Below are positions 40,001 to 46,574 of a DNA stretch of 46,574 nt, in pieces. This stretch comes from Bacteroidota bacterium (GTDB lineage Bacteria > Bacteroidota > Bacteroidia > Bacteroidales > Dysgonomonadaceae). The DNA lies in the NCBI GenBank assembly GCA_023388315.1, contig JAEWGM010000005.1, forward strand, positions 1 to 46,574, given 5' to 3'. A program made the position numbers and the translations under genes. The number at the start of each line of letters is the position of its first letter. Positions within the stretch are counted from its first letter, which is position 1. The notes below the pieces were generated by a model, which did not search any database, was not told the DNA's origin, and saw only the letters and a list, made by a program, of their open reading frames with translations.

Positions 40001-43000
40001 CGGCATTGCGTTTGAGCTTCAGGTTGGTGAGCGCTTCCAGCGGAAAATCGAACATATTGGCGCCGGGCCAAACCGTTTCCTGGTCGGCCGGGTTGTTGAT
40101 GCTGTACCGGCCTTCGGGCGTGAGCGTGAGCGGAATTTCGTATTCGTAATAATTGTTCCGGTAATCCGATCCTAAACGCATAAACACCGTTAAATCGCCA
40201 CTTTGCAATGTGCCGTCTTCCTGCAACTTTTCGGCGTGCACAAACATTTGCAGGCGTTTGTAGCGACGCAAATCATACATCGCGCTTTTGTACACCGACC
40301 GCGAATCATCCGGGTCTAAATTCTGCACTTTCAACGCGAGCGACTGCTCGTTTTCTTGACGCAATTGCGGCTGGCTGGGATCGAGAATGCGCGTTACGCC
40401 GGGTGGCAAAATGTAATTCACCGGCGTTCGGTCGCCGTCTTCTTCAATATTCACGGTGGAAATATCCATCGTGCCCAACCCCGATGGCGCGCCGCCCGAA
40501 AGCAAATCTTGCTGATAACTGCGCCATTCGCTTCGCACCAATTCCAACGTGGCAAAGCGAAGAAACACAGGCTCTTCAAAATCGGTTAAAAACATGCGCA
40601 TAAAGCGAATATTGTTGAAACCGCGCAAATTTCCCACACGCGTTTGGTATTCGCGAATGGGAATTTTAAATTGATACCACGTTACTTTGCTGTTTTCGCC
40701 ATTGCGAAGTTGCACGCTCACTTCGCGCCGGTTCACGATGAAATTGCTGCCTACATTCATCCCGCCGGGGCGCAAGCTCACTTTGTATTGATAATAAGAC
40801 TCGTTTTCATTCAACGTGTTGTCCGCGTCTATGTCTTCCACATCGGGCGTGGTGCGCGAAGCGGTGGAAAAGCGCGCGTCGTTTTCGGGTGCCAGCGAAT
40901 TGCCTTCGGTGCCGTTGTAGTATTTGTAGCGGTCTAAAATCCCCAGTTGACGTTGGTCTTGCTCCGTTCCGCGATAGTGGCGAAATTTGTCGCCCGCGGG
41001 GTCGTTGAGGGGCGAGTGCTCGTCGTTTGCCATATCTGCCAGCACATCGCCCGATAACCGAGGTTGCAGTTCGTTTAAGAAATTGGCATAGGTGGGATAC
41101 GTTTTTTCTTCTTCGGAACTCAATCCGTTCAACCCCACATCCTGTATGCGGCGCGATTCCATCCCTCCCGAATTGTCAAACGCGTAAACCGTGGATTGCC
41201 GTTTTGGGTATTTTCCCCACACGGAATATCCTATGGCGGTGGTGTCGCCGTCCACCGGCAAGCCGTTTTCAAAAAACTTTTTGCCGTCTTTCAGCACATC
41301 TTCCGAAATTTCGCCCAAGTTGAAATACAAATCGCCGCCACGCGCGGTTCCCAGTGTGTCGTTAACAAAGGGGTCCATCAGCCAAAACTCGATGTATTCA
41401 ATGTTGGCCGCTTCAAAATCGCGCGTGTCCATTCGCCGCGTGATGCCGCCCCAACGTGTGGAAGGACGAAGCAAATTGCCATCGGAATCTACGTTAGTGT
41501 CTAAATTATACGGGCCACGCTCGTTTGGATAATACGAAATATTGAGCACGGGAATGGTTGCCGGCTGGCCGTAAATGGCATCTTTGTTGGGGAAAATCTC
41601 TCGCTCGTAAACTTCTCTCACCAAATGATTTGAGAGTTGGTTCAGGTCATTTTTGATATGCGCGGGCGTGAGGTTTGAGTTTCTTCGGGTGAAAATGCCA
41701 TCGATATAAAACCATGCCAATTGCGCGCGATTTTTGCCATAATCGATGTTGTTGGTTAATGATGCTTCGGGGAAAAGCCCTGTAGAAGTATTGTTGTAAG
41801 GCGTGGCGGCAAGCGACCAGGCGTACGGCGAACGCAAATCGATGCCGGAGGCAGAGGTTTCAAAGTCGTCCAAATAAGAATACCCGCCGGTATATTTGTT
41901 TTTGTAATGCCCGGGAATCATATGGGCAAAATCGAGGTTGGCGGAAATTTCCGATGGCGCGGCGGCTTCCACAAAAGGCAATTTATCGATTAAATTGGTG
42001 AGCAGGTAACTCTGTTTTTTGTATGTGAGATTGGCTCCCCACAGCGTATTTTTCACCGACTCGTCGCCAAACGCGGTTTTCACGGTGAGCGGTTTTTCGT
42101 AATAATGCATCACGGTGGCGCCTACGGAAAAGTCTTTAGAGAAATCATACAAGAGGTTCACGCCCATCATTGTTTTACGCTGCATGTTAAACAGAGAGCG
42201 GTTTTCGAGCGATACGCTCACGGGTGTGCCGGCATCTAAAATGGCTTGGTTGATGATATTTACCGTTCCCGAAAGATAGTCCACCGTGTAATCGGTTCCT
42301 TCGGTAAGTGTTACGCCGGCAGCGGTTACCCGCACCGAACCACGGGCCACGTTCATCGCGTTGAGCGAGATGCCGCCCCCCGCCGCGCCGCGATATTCAC
42401 CGCTCATTCGGAATTTATTTTTCTCAGGGAACTGACGGGCAACGGTAAGCGTGGAATCATACAATTCCTGATAAATGTATTTTTCAGCTGCCGCGCCGCC
42501 GCCGATTTTCTCTCGCAAATGCCGGCCAAACGGCTCCACAACGGGGAAAATAAGCCGCCCGTTTTGCGAGTCGATGGTGTAACCATCCAAAAAGTCGAAA
42601 ATTCCATCGGGATACGGATCGTTTTTGGCATTCAGCCTATCGAGGTTCATCACCCTAAGCAGCAGTTGCTTGTTGATATTTCCTTCGGGAATATAATCGA
42701 GGTACACGCCTGTGGTGTCGCTCTGGTAGGAGATTGTCAGTTTAAATCGGTCTTTTTGCACATCGTAAGCGTTGGTGCCGATGCTGTAAATGTTTTTCAT
42801 CATCAAGTGCCACGTATGGGCATCGGGGGAAAAAGAGATTGGCTTCAGCAGCTTCAAAAACAACGCGCCATTTTGCGACACCCTGTTACCAGCTGGCTCC
42901 CTGCCAATGTTATTGGAAAACTCGCCCACTTGATACACTTGTCCATTGTAAGTAAATTCATAGGCAACTGCCAGCACTTCATCGGCTTGCAACGGCATCC

Positions 43001-44303
43001 GAAGCGAAAGATACCCCAGTTGCGGATGAAAGGTATATTCGGAATTGGTGAGCAAACGCGCACTTTCCAATTTCTCATAATCCTCGCCCGAAACCACATT
43101 GGACGGCAAAACAGAGTTGGCCTGACTAATGTCGCGCGCGCCCGCATAGGTAGAAACCATTTGTGGATACAATGTGTTGGCCTCATTGTAAGGCACCGAC
43201 AGCGCGCCTTGCGCCACCCAAATGGGATTATGGATGTGGTTATGTTCGCCTAAATCGGTAAAGGCGACGATATTGCGCGCTTGGTCGTAATTACCGCGCT
43301 TGTTGGTTACCCACACTTCCATTCGAGTGATGGACACCGCCGATTGCACAAACGGTAGTTTGCTGAGCGCTTGGTCGTAGGTTTCGCGAAAGTAATAGCC
43401 GAGAAAAAAATGGCGGTTCTCATCGTATTGGTCGGCGCTGAACTCAAACGGAATCGTTTGCACGCCGCCACGCGTATTCGCCGTAGTGGATTCCGATTCT
43501 TGTTGCGAGAGGATGGTGTTCACGCGCAGCTTCCCGAATTGCAAATCCGATTTTATACCAAACAGCGCCGCACCACCGTGGATGAGCGAGTTGGCGGTTG
43601 TCATACTCACGTTTCCGGCTTCGATGCTTTTAATGATTTCGTCTTCATCGCCCTGATATGCCAGGTTAATGCGCTTGGCGTCGAAATCGAACGTGGCATC
43701 GGTGTTGTAGTTTAAATCGAAATCGATTTTATCGCCCACCTTGGCGTTCACGTTGAGTTGAACCTGCTGGTCGAAATCAAAAAGAGTGCGTCTGCGCGCG
43801 CGTTGCGGCAGCGTAGGATTATTGGTTACGTTCCGTTTGAAACCGCTGGATATTTCTATGAATCCTTGCGTTGTGACCTGCACACCGCCCGGCCCGAAAA
43901 TATTCTCGAGCGCGGAACGCGGAGCACGCATGCCGGATAAAGAAAATGGTTGACGGCGTGGCTGCACCGAATCGGGCCTATAGGCGTTTAAACCGCGGAA
44001 ACGGGCATCTTGCATTTCCTTGGCGCGGTATTGCATATACTCTTTAGGCGTCATAGAAAATGGCGCACCAATAACGGTATCGCCTATTTTGTTTTCAAAA
44101 ATATAGGTGTTGGTTCTGTAATCATATCGAACTTCGGTGCGGATGTTGGTAGGTGTTTTGGCATCGATGGGCGGTTTCTTGAGCAAATCTTCCGGTGTTT
44201 CCACCACAGTTTTTTGCACCGGAAAACGAAGCCGAGCGGTATCTTGTTCTTCGGTTTGTGCGGAAAGCAATCCCTGCCCGCCTACAACGAACAGGAAAAG
44301 CAA
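37086..44303 (-). CDS. sprA: SprA/Sov, type IX secretion outer-membrane translocon
   Basis: A 2405-residue outer-membrane protein, the translocon pore of the type IX secretion system. SprA-type blocks include the GVQVTTQGFIEISSGFKRN region, the NPTLPQRARRRTLFDFDQQVQLNVNAKVGDKI stretch in pieces, PYAWSLAATPYNN, and a C-terminal FNLNQ ending as the last barrel strand. The length is typical of the family (2300-2500). There is no in-frame ATG: TTG at 44303 gives MLFLFVVGGQGLLSAQT, which lacks a basic n-region. A CTG at 44325-44327 would give a better signal peptide (M)KTKCYILLLFLFV... ending LLSA-Q. ruvA is directly upstream, the synteny known for sprA in Bacteroidota. Confidence 0.95.
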   Translation of the reverse strand: MLFLFVVGGQGLLSAQTEEQDTARLRFPVQKTVVETPEDLLKKPPIDAKTPTNIRTEVRYDYRTNTYIFENKIGDTVIGAPFSMTPKEYMQYRAKEMQDARFRGLNAYRPDSVQPRRQPFSLSGMRAPRSALENIFGPGGVQVTTQGFIEISSGFKRNVTNNPTLPQRARRRTLFDFDQQVQLNVNAKVGDKIDFDLNYNTDATFDFDAKRINLAYQGDEDEIIKSIEAGNVSMTTANSLIHGGAALFGIKSDLQFGKLRVNTILSQQESESTTANTRGGVQTIPFEFSADQYDENRHFFLGYYFRETYDQALSKLPFVQSAVSITRMEVWVTNKRGNYDQARNIVAFTDLGEHNHIHNPIWVAQGALSVPYNEANTLYPQMVSTYAGARDISQANSVLPSNVVSGEDYEKLESARLLTNSEYTFHPQLGYLSLRMPLQADEVLAVAYEFTYNGQVYQVGEFSNNIGREPAGNRVSQNGALFLKLLKPISFSPDAHTWHLMMKNIYSIGTNAYDVQKDRFKLTISYQSDTTGVYLDYIPEGNINKQLLLRVMNLDRLNAKNDPYPDGIFDFLDGYTIDSQNGRLIFPVVEPFGRHLREKIGGGAAAEKYIYQELYDSTLTVARQFPEKNKFRMSGEYRGAAGGGISLNAMNVARGSVRVTAAGVTLTEGTDYTVDYLSGTVNIINQAILDAGTPVSVSLENRSLFNMQRKTMMGVNLLYDFSKDFSVGATVMHYYEKPLTVKTAFGDESVKNTLWGANLTYKKQSYLLTNLIDKLPFVEAAAPSEISANLDFAHMIPGHYKNKYTGGYSYLDDFETSASGIDLRSPYAWSLAATPYNNTSTGLFPEASLTNNIDYGKNRAQLAWFYIDGIFTRRNSNLTPAHIKNDLNQLSNHLVREVYEREIFPNKDAIYGQPATIPVLNISYYPNERGPYNLDTNVDSDGNLLRPSTRWGGITRRMDTRDFEAANIEYIEFWLMDPFVNDTLGTARGGDLYFNLGEISEDVLKDGKKFFENGLPVDGDTTAIGYSVWGKYPKRQSTVYAFDNSGGMESRRIQDVGLNGLSSEEEKTYPTYANFLNELQPRLSGDVLADMANDEHSPLNDPAGDKFRHYRGTEQDQRQLGILDRYKYYNGTEGNSLAPENDARFSTASRTTPDVEDIDADNTLNENESYYQYKVSLRPGGMNVGSNFIVNRREVSVQLRNGENSKVTWYQFKIPIREYQTRVGNLRGFNNIRFMRMFLTDFEEPVFLRFATLELVRSEWRSYQQDLLSGGAPSGLGTMDISTVNIEEDGDRTPVNYILPPGVTRILDPSQPQLRQENEQSLALKVQNLDPDDSRSVYKSAMYDLRRYKRLQMFVHAEKLQEDGTLQSGDLTVFMRLGSDYRNNYYEYEIPLTLTPEGRYSINNPADQETVWPGANMFDFPLEALTNLKLKRNAEKRRGSGVTYLTPYSEPDPDKPTNQMTIMGNPSLAEVKVMMIGVRNRSNVTQSGEIWINELRLSEFDEQGGWAAQGNVHVALSDIGMVNVSGRKETVGFGALNQRLLERRNDDYSSIDIALNLELGRFVPAAFKLSAPFYYSYSNQTVAPKYDPLNQDIKLSQSLQSMDNPLQRDSLKQLALTQTTNKSLSLTNVKINIKSENPMPYDPANFNFGYAQNENFHKNPEMEYAAVQDYRWQANYSYTPFVKPWEPFKNMKSQSGWLKLIKSFNFNYLPNNIQISSNLVRNYQETQLRDLNAYLSGITQTQRHYLSFSQNFFWDRDFSLVWDITRNLKTSFRSGTIAEIEEPYLQVNKKLNRSDYEIWKDSVVQSIRNLGKPLNYEQSADVNYTLPFAEIPVLDWINSGVAYHSRYRWERGARVENENLGNNLQNDLSLMVNNRLNLVRFYNKIPFLQSANQRFESNAPANKERANALHYAARMLMMLRSVNVAFGYKTRTDLPGFNPMIGDFFGQQNAPGGLVPGLGFAFGFEGGESYVKKAMDNNWLVINENNIVPAIHNQTHNLMTDAVIEPFTGLKIDLNALYENNRRTEIQYMFSGMPKTFGGSFAISTLTISSAFEGSRASNNYHSATFEKFLANRDVIASRLRARYEQTTYPSNGFLAASVVAGTPFDASVGDVNPNSADVLIPAFLAAYSGRDASKIETTAFPNLRSILPNWGVSYDLLSMLPDLRNSFQSVVFTHKYVSQYRIGSYSSFLSWVSAGDGSDLGYIRDVLSGAPVPSAPYDISSASIVESFSPLIEARTVLNNNMMVNFRVNKTRMLNLNISSYQVVEMNDNDMVLGLGYRVADFNKIIGFGSNSIDRRRRPASRRRTVQTTQSDPLPEFNNDLNVRVDISHKLSQALIRKIEDGFTQATSGLRTTSIQFSADYAMSRSLTLRAFFDHMINTPLVSSSAYPTANTSAGLSLRFNLNQ

Positions 44304-44384
44304 CAGTATGTAACACTTTGTTTTCAGAGAAACGATAGCAATTATACGAATTTAAAAAAATGCGTATTACGTAACGGTCAACTG

Positions 44385-44975
44385 CTATATTCTCTTTAGG
44401 GCTTCTTTTACGATGGCTTCTACGGGCAAGGAAGGATTTTCTTTCAATATTTTCGATACCACTTTTTGTGACGCGTTTTGTACAAAACCCAGCATCACAA
44501 GTGCCGAAATGGCGGCGTGCCCCGTTTCAGACACATCGGCTTTGGTGGGCAATTGGATGGTGCCGGCATCGTCTCTAAACTTAATTTTGTCTTTTAAATC
44601 TACAATGATTCGTTGCGCGGTTTTCGCTCCAATGCCTTTCACCGATTGCAACACCGCCACGTTTTCGGTGGCGATGGCGCTTTCCAATTCTTTTGAATTT
44701 AACGATGAAAGAATCATTCTCCCCGTGGCAGGGCCCACTCCCGATACACTGATAAGGTGGAGAAAAATTTCTCGTTCATGCTTGTCGGCAAACCCGAAAA
44801 GTACGTGCGCGTCATCGCGAATGGACTCGTACACAAAGAGTTTTGCTGATTTCTGATCGGTGAGCGCACTGTAAGTGTTGAGCGAAATATTGAGCTGATA
44901 GCCAATTCCGCCGCACTCCAGCGTTGCTGACGCGGGCGTGAGTTCCGCTACTTCGCCTTTAATGTAATCAATCAT
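44385..44975 (-). CDS. ruvA: Holliday junction DNA helicase subunit RuvA
   Basis: A 196-residue RuvA. Domain I (OB-fold) opens with MIDYIKGEVAELTPASATLECGGIGYQ. Domain II has the two helix-hairpin-helix motifs LISVSGVGPATGRMILS and LQSVKGIGAKTAQRIIVDLKDKI. Domain III is the short C-terminal helix bundle (ISALVMLGFVQNASQKVV..) that contacts RuvB. ruvB is not in this window. The gene lies directly upstream of sprA with an 80-nt gap. Short palindromes (TTACGTAA) occur just before and after the gene (about 44366 and 44997). Confidence 0.97.
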   Translation of the reverse strand: MIDYIKGEVAELTPASATLECGGIGYQLNISLNTYSALTDQKSAKLFVYESIRDDAHVLFGFADKHEREIFLHLISVSGVGPATGRMILSSLNSKELESAIATENVAVLQSVKGIGAKTAQRIIVDLKDKIKFRDDAGTIQLPTKADVSETGHAAISALVMLGFVQNASQKVVSKILKENPSLPVEAIVKEALKRI

Positions 44976-45107
44976 TTTGCTATAACAGTTGGTTTATTAC
45001 GTAATACCGCTATTATAACGGCCATTTTGTAAAAAACGTATAAAAAATCAAAAGAAAAAGTGTTTATGATCCAACCCTTGAACAATAAAGCCTGAATTCC
45101 GGACTTT

Positions 45108-46322
45108 TTAGAATTGATGTCCTTTGGCCAAGCCGCCTTCGGCCGTTTCTTTGTAAAGCGATGGCAAATCGTGGCCGGTTTGTTTCATCACCTCCACCAC
45201 CCTGTCGAAAGACACGCGGTGAATGCCATCGGTAAACGATGAATATAAGTTCGCGTCCAAGGCCCTAGCGGCAGCATACGCGTTGCGCTCAATACAAGGA
45301 ATTTGCACCAGCCCGCACACGGGGTCGCACGTCATACCCAAATGGTGCTCCAAGCCCATTTCGGCGGCGTATTCAATTTGCGCGGGGCTTCCGCCAAACA
45401 ATTGGCTGGCAGCAGCGGCGGCCATAGCGCAGGCTACGCCAATTTCACCCTGGCAACCCACTTCGGCACCCGAAATGGACGCGTTCCGTTTCACGATATT
45501 GCCAAACAAACCGGCCGTCGCTAAAGCACGCAACATACGTGCTTTACTGAAATTGCGAATAGTCTCCAAATGATACAATACAGCTGGAACAACACCACAC
45601 GAACCGCAGGTGGGCGCCGTAACAATTTCACCGCCCGACGCGTTTTCTTCCGATACCGCCAGCGCGTAAGCGAACACCAATCCGCGGGATTGCAACGATG
45701 CTTTGTAGCCCTTGGCTTTGATGTGGTATCCCGCCGCTTTGCGGTGAAGGCCTAACGGGCCGGGCAAAACGCCCTCGTTATCGAGGCCTCGCTCCACAGC
45801 CTTCCGCATCACTTTCCACACTTTTTCGAGATACTCCCAAATGTCCGGCCCTTCGCATTCCTCCACATATTCCCAATAGCTTTTTCCCGTTTTCTCGCAC
45901 CATTCCATGATTTCGGCAATGGAGGTCATGGTGTAAATATCCCTGTTCAGGTTTTCGGAGAGGCCAACGGTTTTTTCTCCATCGGATAAAGCGCCGCCGC
46001 CCACGCTGTACACCGTCCACGAATCCAGCGACTTGCCTTCCGCGTCGTACGCTTCCAACTTTAGCGCGTTGGGATGAAAAGGCAAAAACGTTTTCGGCAA
46101 CCACTCAATGGTGGTGGGTGCCACGGGTTCTAGAACTTCGAGGATAGCCACATCCGTTAAGTGCCCTTTTCCGGTGGCGGCAAGGCTGCCATAGAGCGTA
46201 ACAACAAATTTAGCGGGGTTTGAAACGCGCTCGAGGAACAGTTCAGCTGCTTTTTTGGGGCCCATGGTGTGGCTGCTGGAAGGCCCGTTGCCGATGCGAT
46301 ATATTTCTTTTATGGATTTCAT
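45108..46322 (-). CDS. sdaA: L-serine ammonia-lyase (iron-sulfur, single chain)
   Basis: A 404-residue [4Fe-4S] L-serine dehydratase giving pyruvate and ammonia. The beta domain comes first (MKSIKEIYRIGNGPSSSHTMGP), then the alpha domain from about 220, with the cluster cysteines in TAPTCGSCGVVPAV and later CDPVCGLVQIPCIERN. The GSSSHTMGP-type loop and the SISGAEVGCQGEIGVACAMAAAA region are family hallmarks. The ATG at 46322 is used; a longer frame lacks family sequence. It is a single gene with a -7-like box at 46347-46354. It fits amino-acid fermentation alongside the glutamate cluster. Confidence 0.96.
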   Translation of the reverse strand: MKSIKEIYRIGNGPSSSHTMGPKKAAELFLERVSNPAKFVVTLYGSLAATGKGHLTDVAILEVLEPVAPTTIEWLPKTFLPFHPNALKLEAYDAEGKSLDSWTVYSVGGGALSDGEKTVGLSENLNRDIYTMTSIAEIMEWCEKTGKSYWEYVEECEGPDIWEYLEKVWKVMRKAVERGLDNEGVLPGPLGLHRKAAGYHIKAKGYKASLQSRGLVFAYALAVSEENASGGEIVTAPTCGSCGVVPAVLYHLETIRNFSKARMLRALATAGLFGNIVKRNASISGAEVGCQGEIGVACAMAAAAASQLFGGSPAQIEYAAEMGLEHHLGMTCDPVCGLVQIPCIERNAYAAARALDANLYSSFTDGIHRVSFDRVVEVMKQTGHDLPSLYKETAEGGLAKGHQF

Positions 46323-46346
46323 ATTTATTGCAGATAAAAAACAGAA

Positions 46347-46354
46347 CAAAGATA
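46347..46354 (-). promoter_or_regulatory. Candidate -7 box (TATCTTTG) for the serine dehydratase gene
   Basis: The minus strand reads TATCTTTG about 25 nt ahead of the ATG at 46322. No -33 TTTG is found at 19 nt. Confidence 0.5.
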
Positions 46355-46449
46355 CACAGAAACTTTGTTATTCCATAAGCACAATAAACACATCTATTGC
46401 GGGGGAAAGGAAGGGGCTATCTCATTGCAAAACGTATTATCAAATTGGA

Positions 46450-46574
46450 GGCTGTATCAAAAGTATAAAGTTTTAACAAAGTGCTTTTGATTTGATACTT
46501 TTGTCCCGAAGGGACTAAACATCAATAACTCCGCACGAAGTGCGGGGTGGCAAGAGCCACACTACCTACAGCCC
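46450..46574. repeat. Hairpin-rich repeat running off the right edge
   Basis: It starts with ggctgtatcaaaag, whose complement recurs as cttttgatttgatac about 30 nt later, forming a large hairpin. Three compact hairpins follow: GTCCCgaaGGGAC (46503-46515), CCGCACgaaGTGCGG (46531-46545) and GTGGCaagaGCCAC (46547-46560). The last bases, tacagcc, are complementary to the opening ggctgta. It looks like a REP/MITE-type element or the end of an insertion sequence; the window cuts it. Confidence 0.6.

Noticed and set aside
42246..43253. 335-codon open frame on the plus strand within sprA
   Set aside because: It is antisense to a well-supported sprA frame, has no family sequence and no promoter or convincing start; long antisense frames are expected over a 7-kb gene.

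Overview
The window looks like chromosomal DNA from a strictly or facultatively anaerobic, amino-acid-fermenting member of the Bacteroidota, probably Bacteroidales. This is an inference from gene content (SprA/type IX secretion, a SHOCT-DUF4870 protein, DUF6261, YidC with a long periplasmic domain) and from many promoters of the Bacteroidota form TTTG-N19-TAnnTTTG. Most of it is ordinary backbone. There is no prophage, plasmid module or CRISPR array.

Layout, left to right. 1-875: a decayed DUF1016 nuclease fragment, then tRNA-Gly(GCC) followed by two truncated tRNA-like copies carrying a palindrome. 876-3470: free-Met-R-SO reductase, an OmpA-type glycine-zipper lipoprotein, a very acidic small protein, and a DUF6261 protein. 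3602-7299: yidC and pyrG. 7471-17117: a minus-strand glutamate-fermentation cluster in the order glmS, glmL, glmE, mal, (DUF559 insert), AtuA/DUF1446, DUF4387, P-loop protein, and two-subunit fumarase/mesaconase. 17519-24061: a DUF1460 amidase-like protein, MgtC, CapA-like and S41 protease genes on one side, and VanZ, TlpA-like, SHOCT-DUF4870 and ftsE on the other. 24180-29797: an NAD(P)-binding oxidoreductase, fhs, uvrB and a zinc-ribbon membrane protein. 29980-34903: a HigBA toxin-antitoxin pair, a GNAT acetyltransferase, a diacylglycerol-kinase-family gene and a Dna2-like nuclease-helicase. 34900-36998: two tandem PH-like membrane paralogs, tRNA-Gln(CTG) and an SMP-30-like protein. 37086-44975: sprA and ruvA. 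45108-46322: L-serine dehydratase. The right edge runs into a hairpin-rich repeat.

The glutamate cluster is the most informative part. Coenzyme-B12 glutamate mutase (GlmS/GlmE, reactivated by GlmL) makes 3-methylaspartate. Methylaspartate ammonia-lyase makes mesaconate, and the fumarase-like pair would hydrate mesaconate to citramalate. No citramalate lyase is present. In its place sit AtuA/DUF1446, DUF4387 and a 313-residue P-loop protein of unknown biochemical role, making these three the best candidates for an undescribed step. The operon is driven by a near-ideal promoter just ahead of glmS and has been invaded twice: by a composite hairpin element between glmE and mal, and by a DUF559 gene with three copies of a G/C-rich repeat that supply the ends of the flanking proteins. 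Serine dehydratase and formate-THF ligase elsewhere fit the amino-acid-fermenting picture.

Intergenic DNA is unusually rich in small palindromes and in degenerate tracts of 6-9 bp words; these are listed separately.
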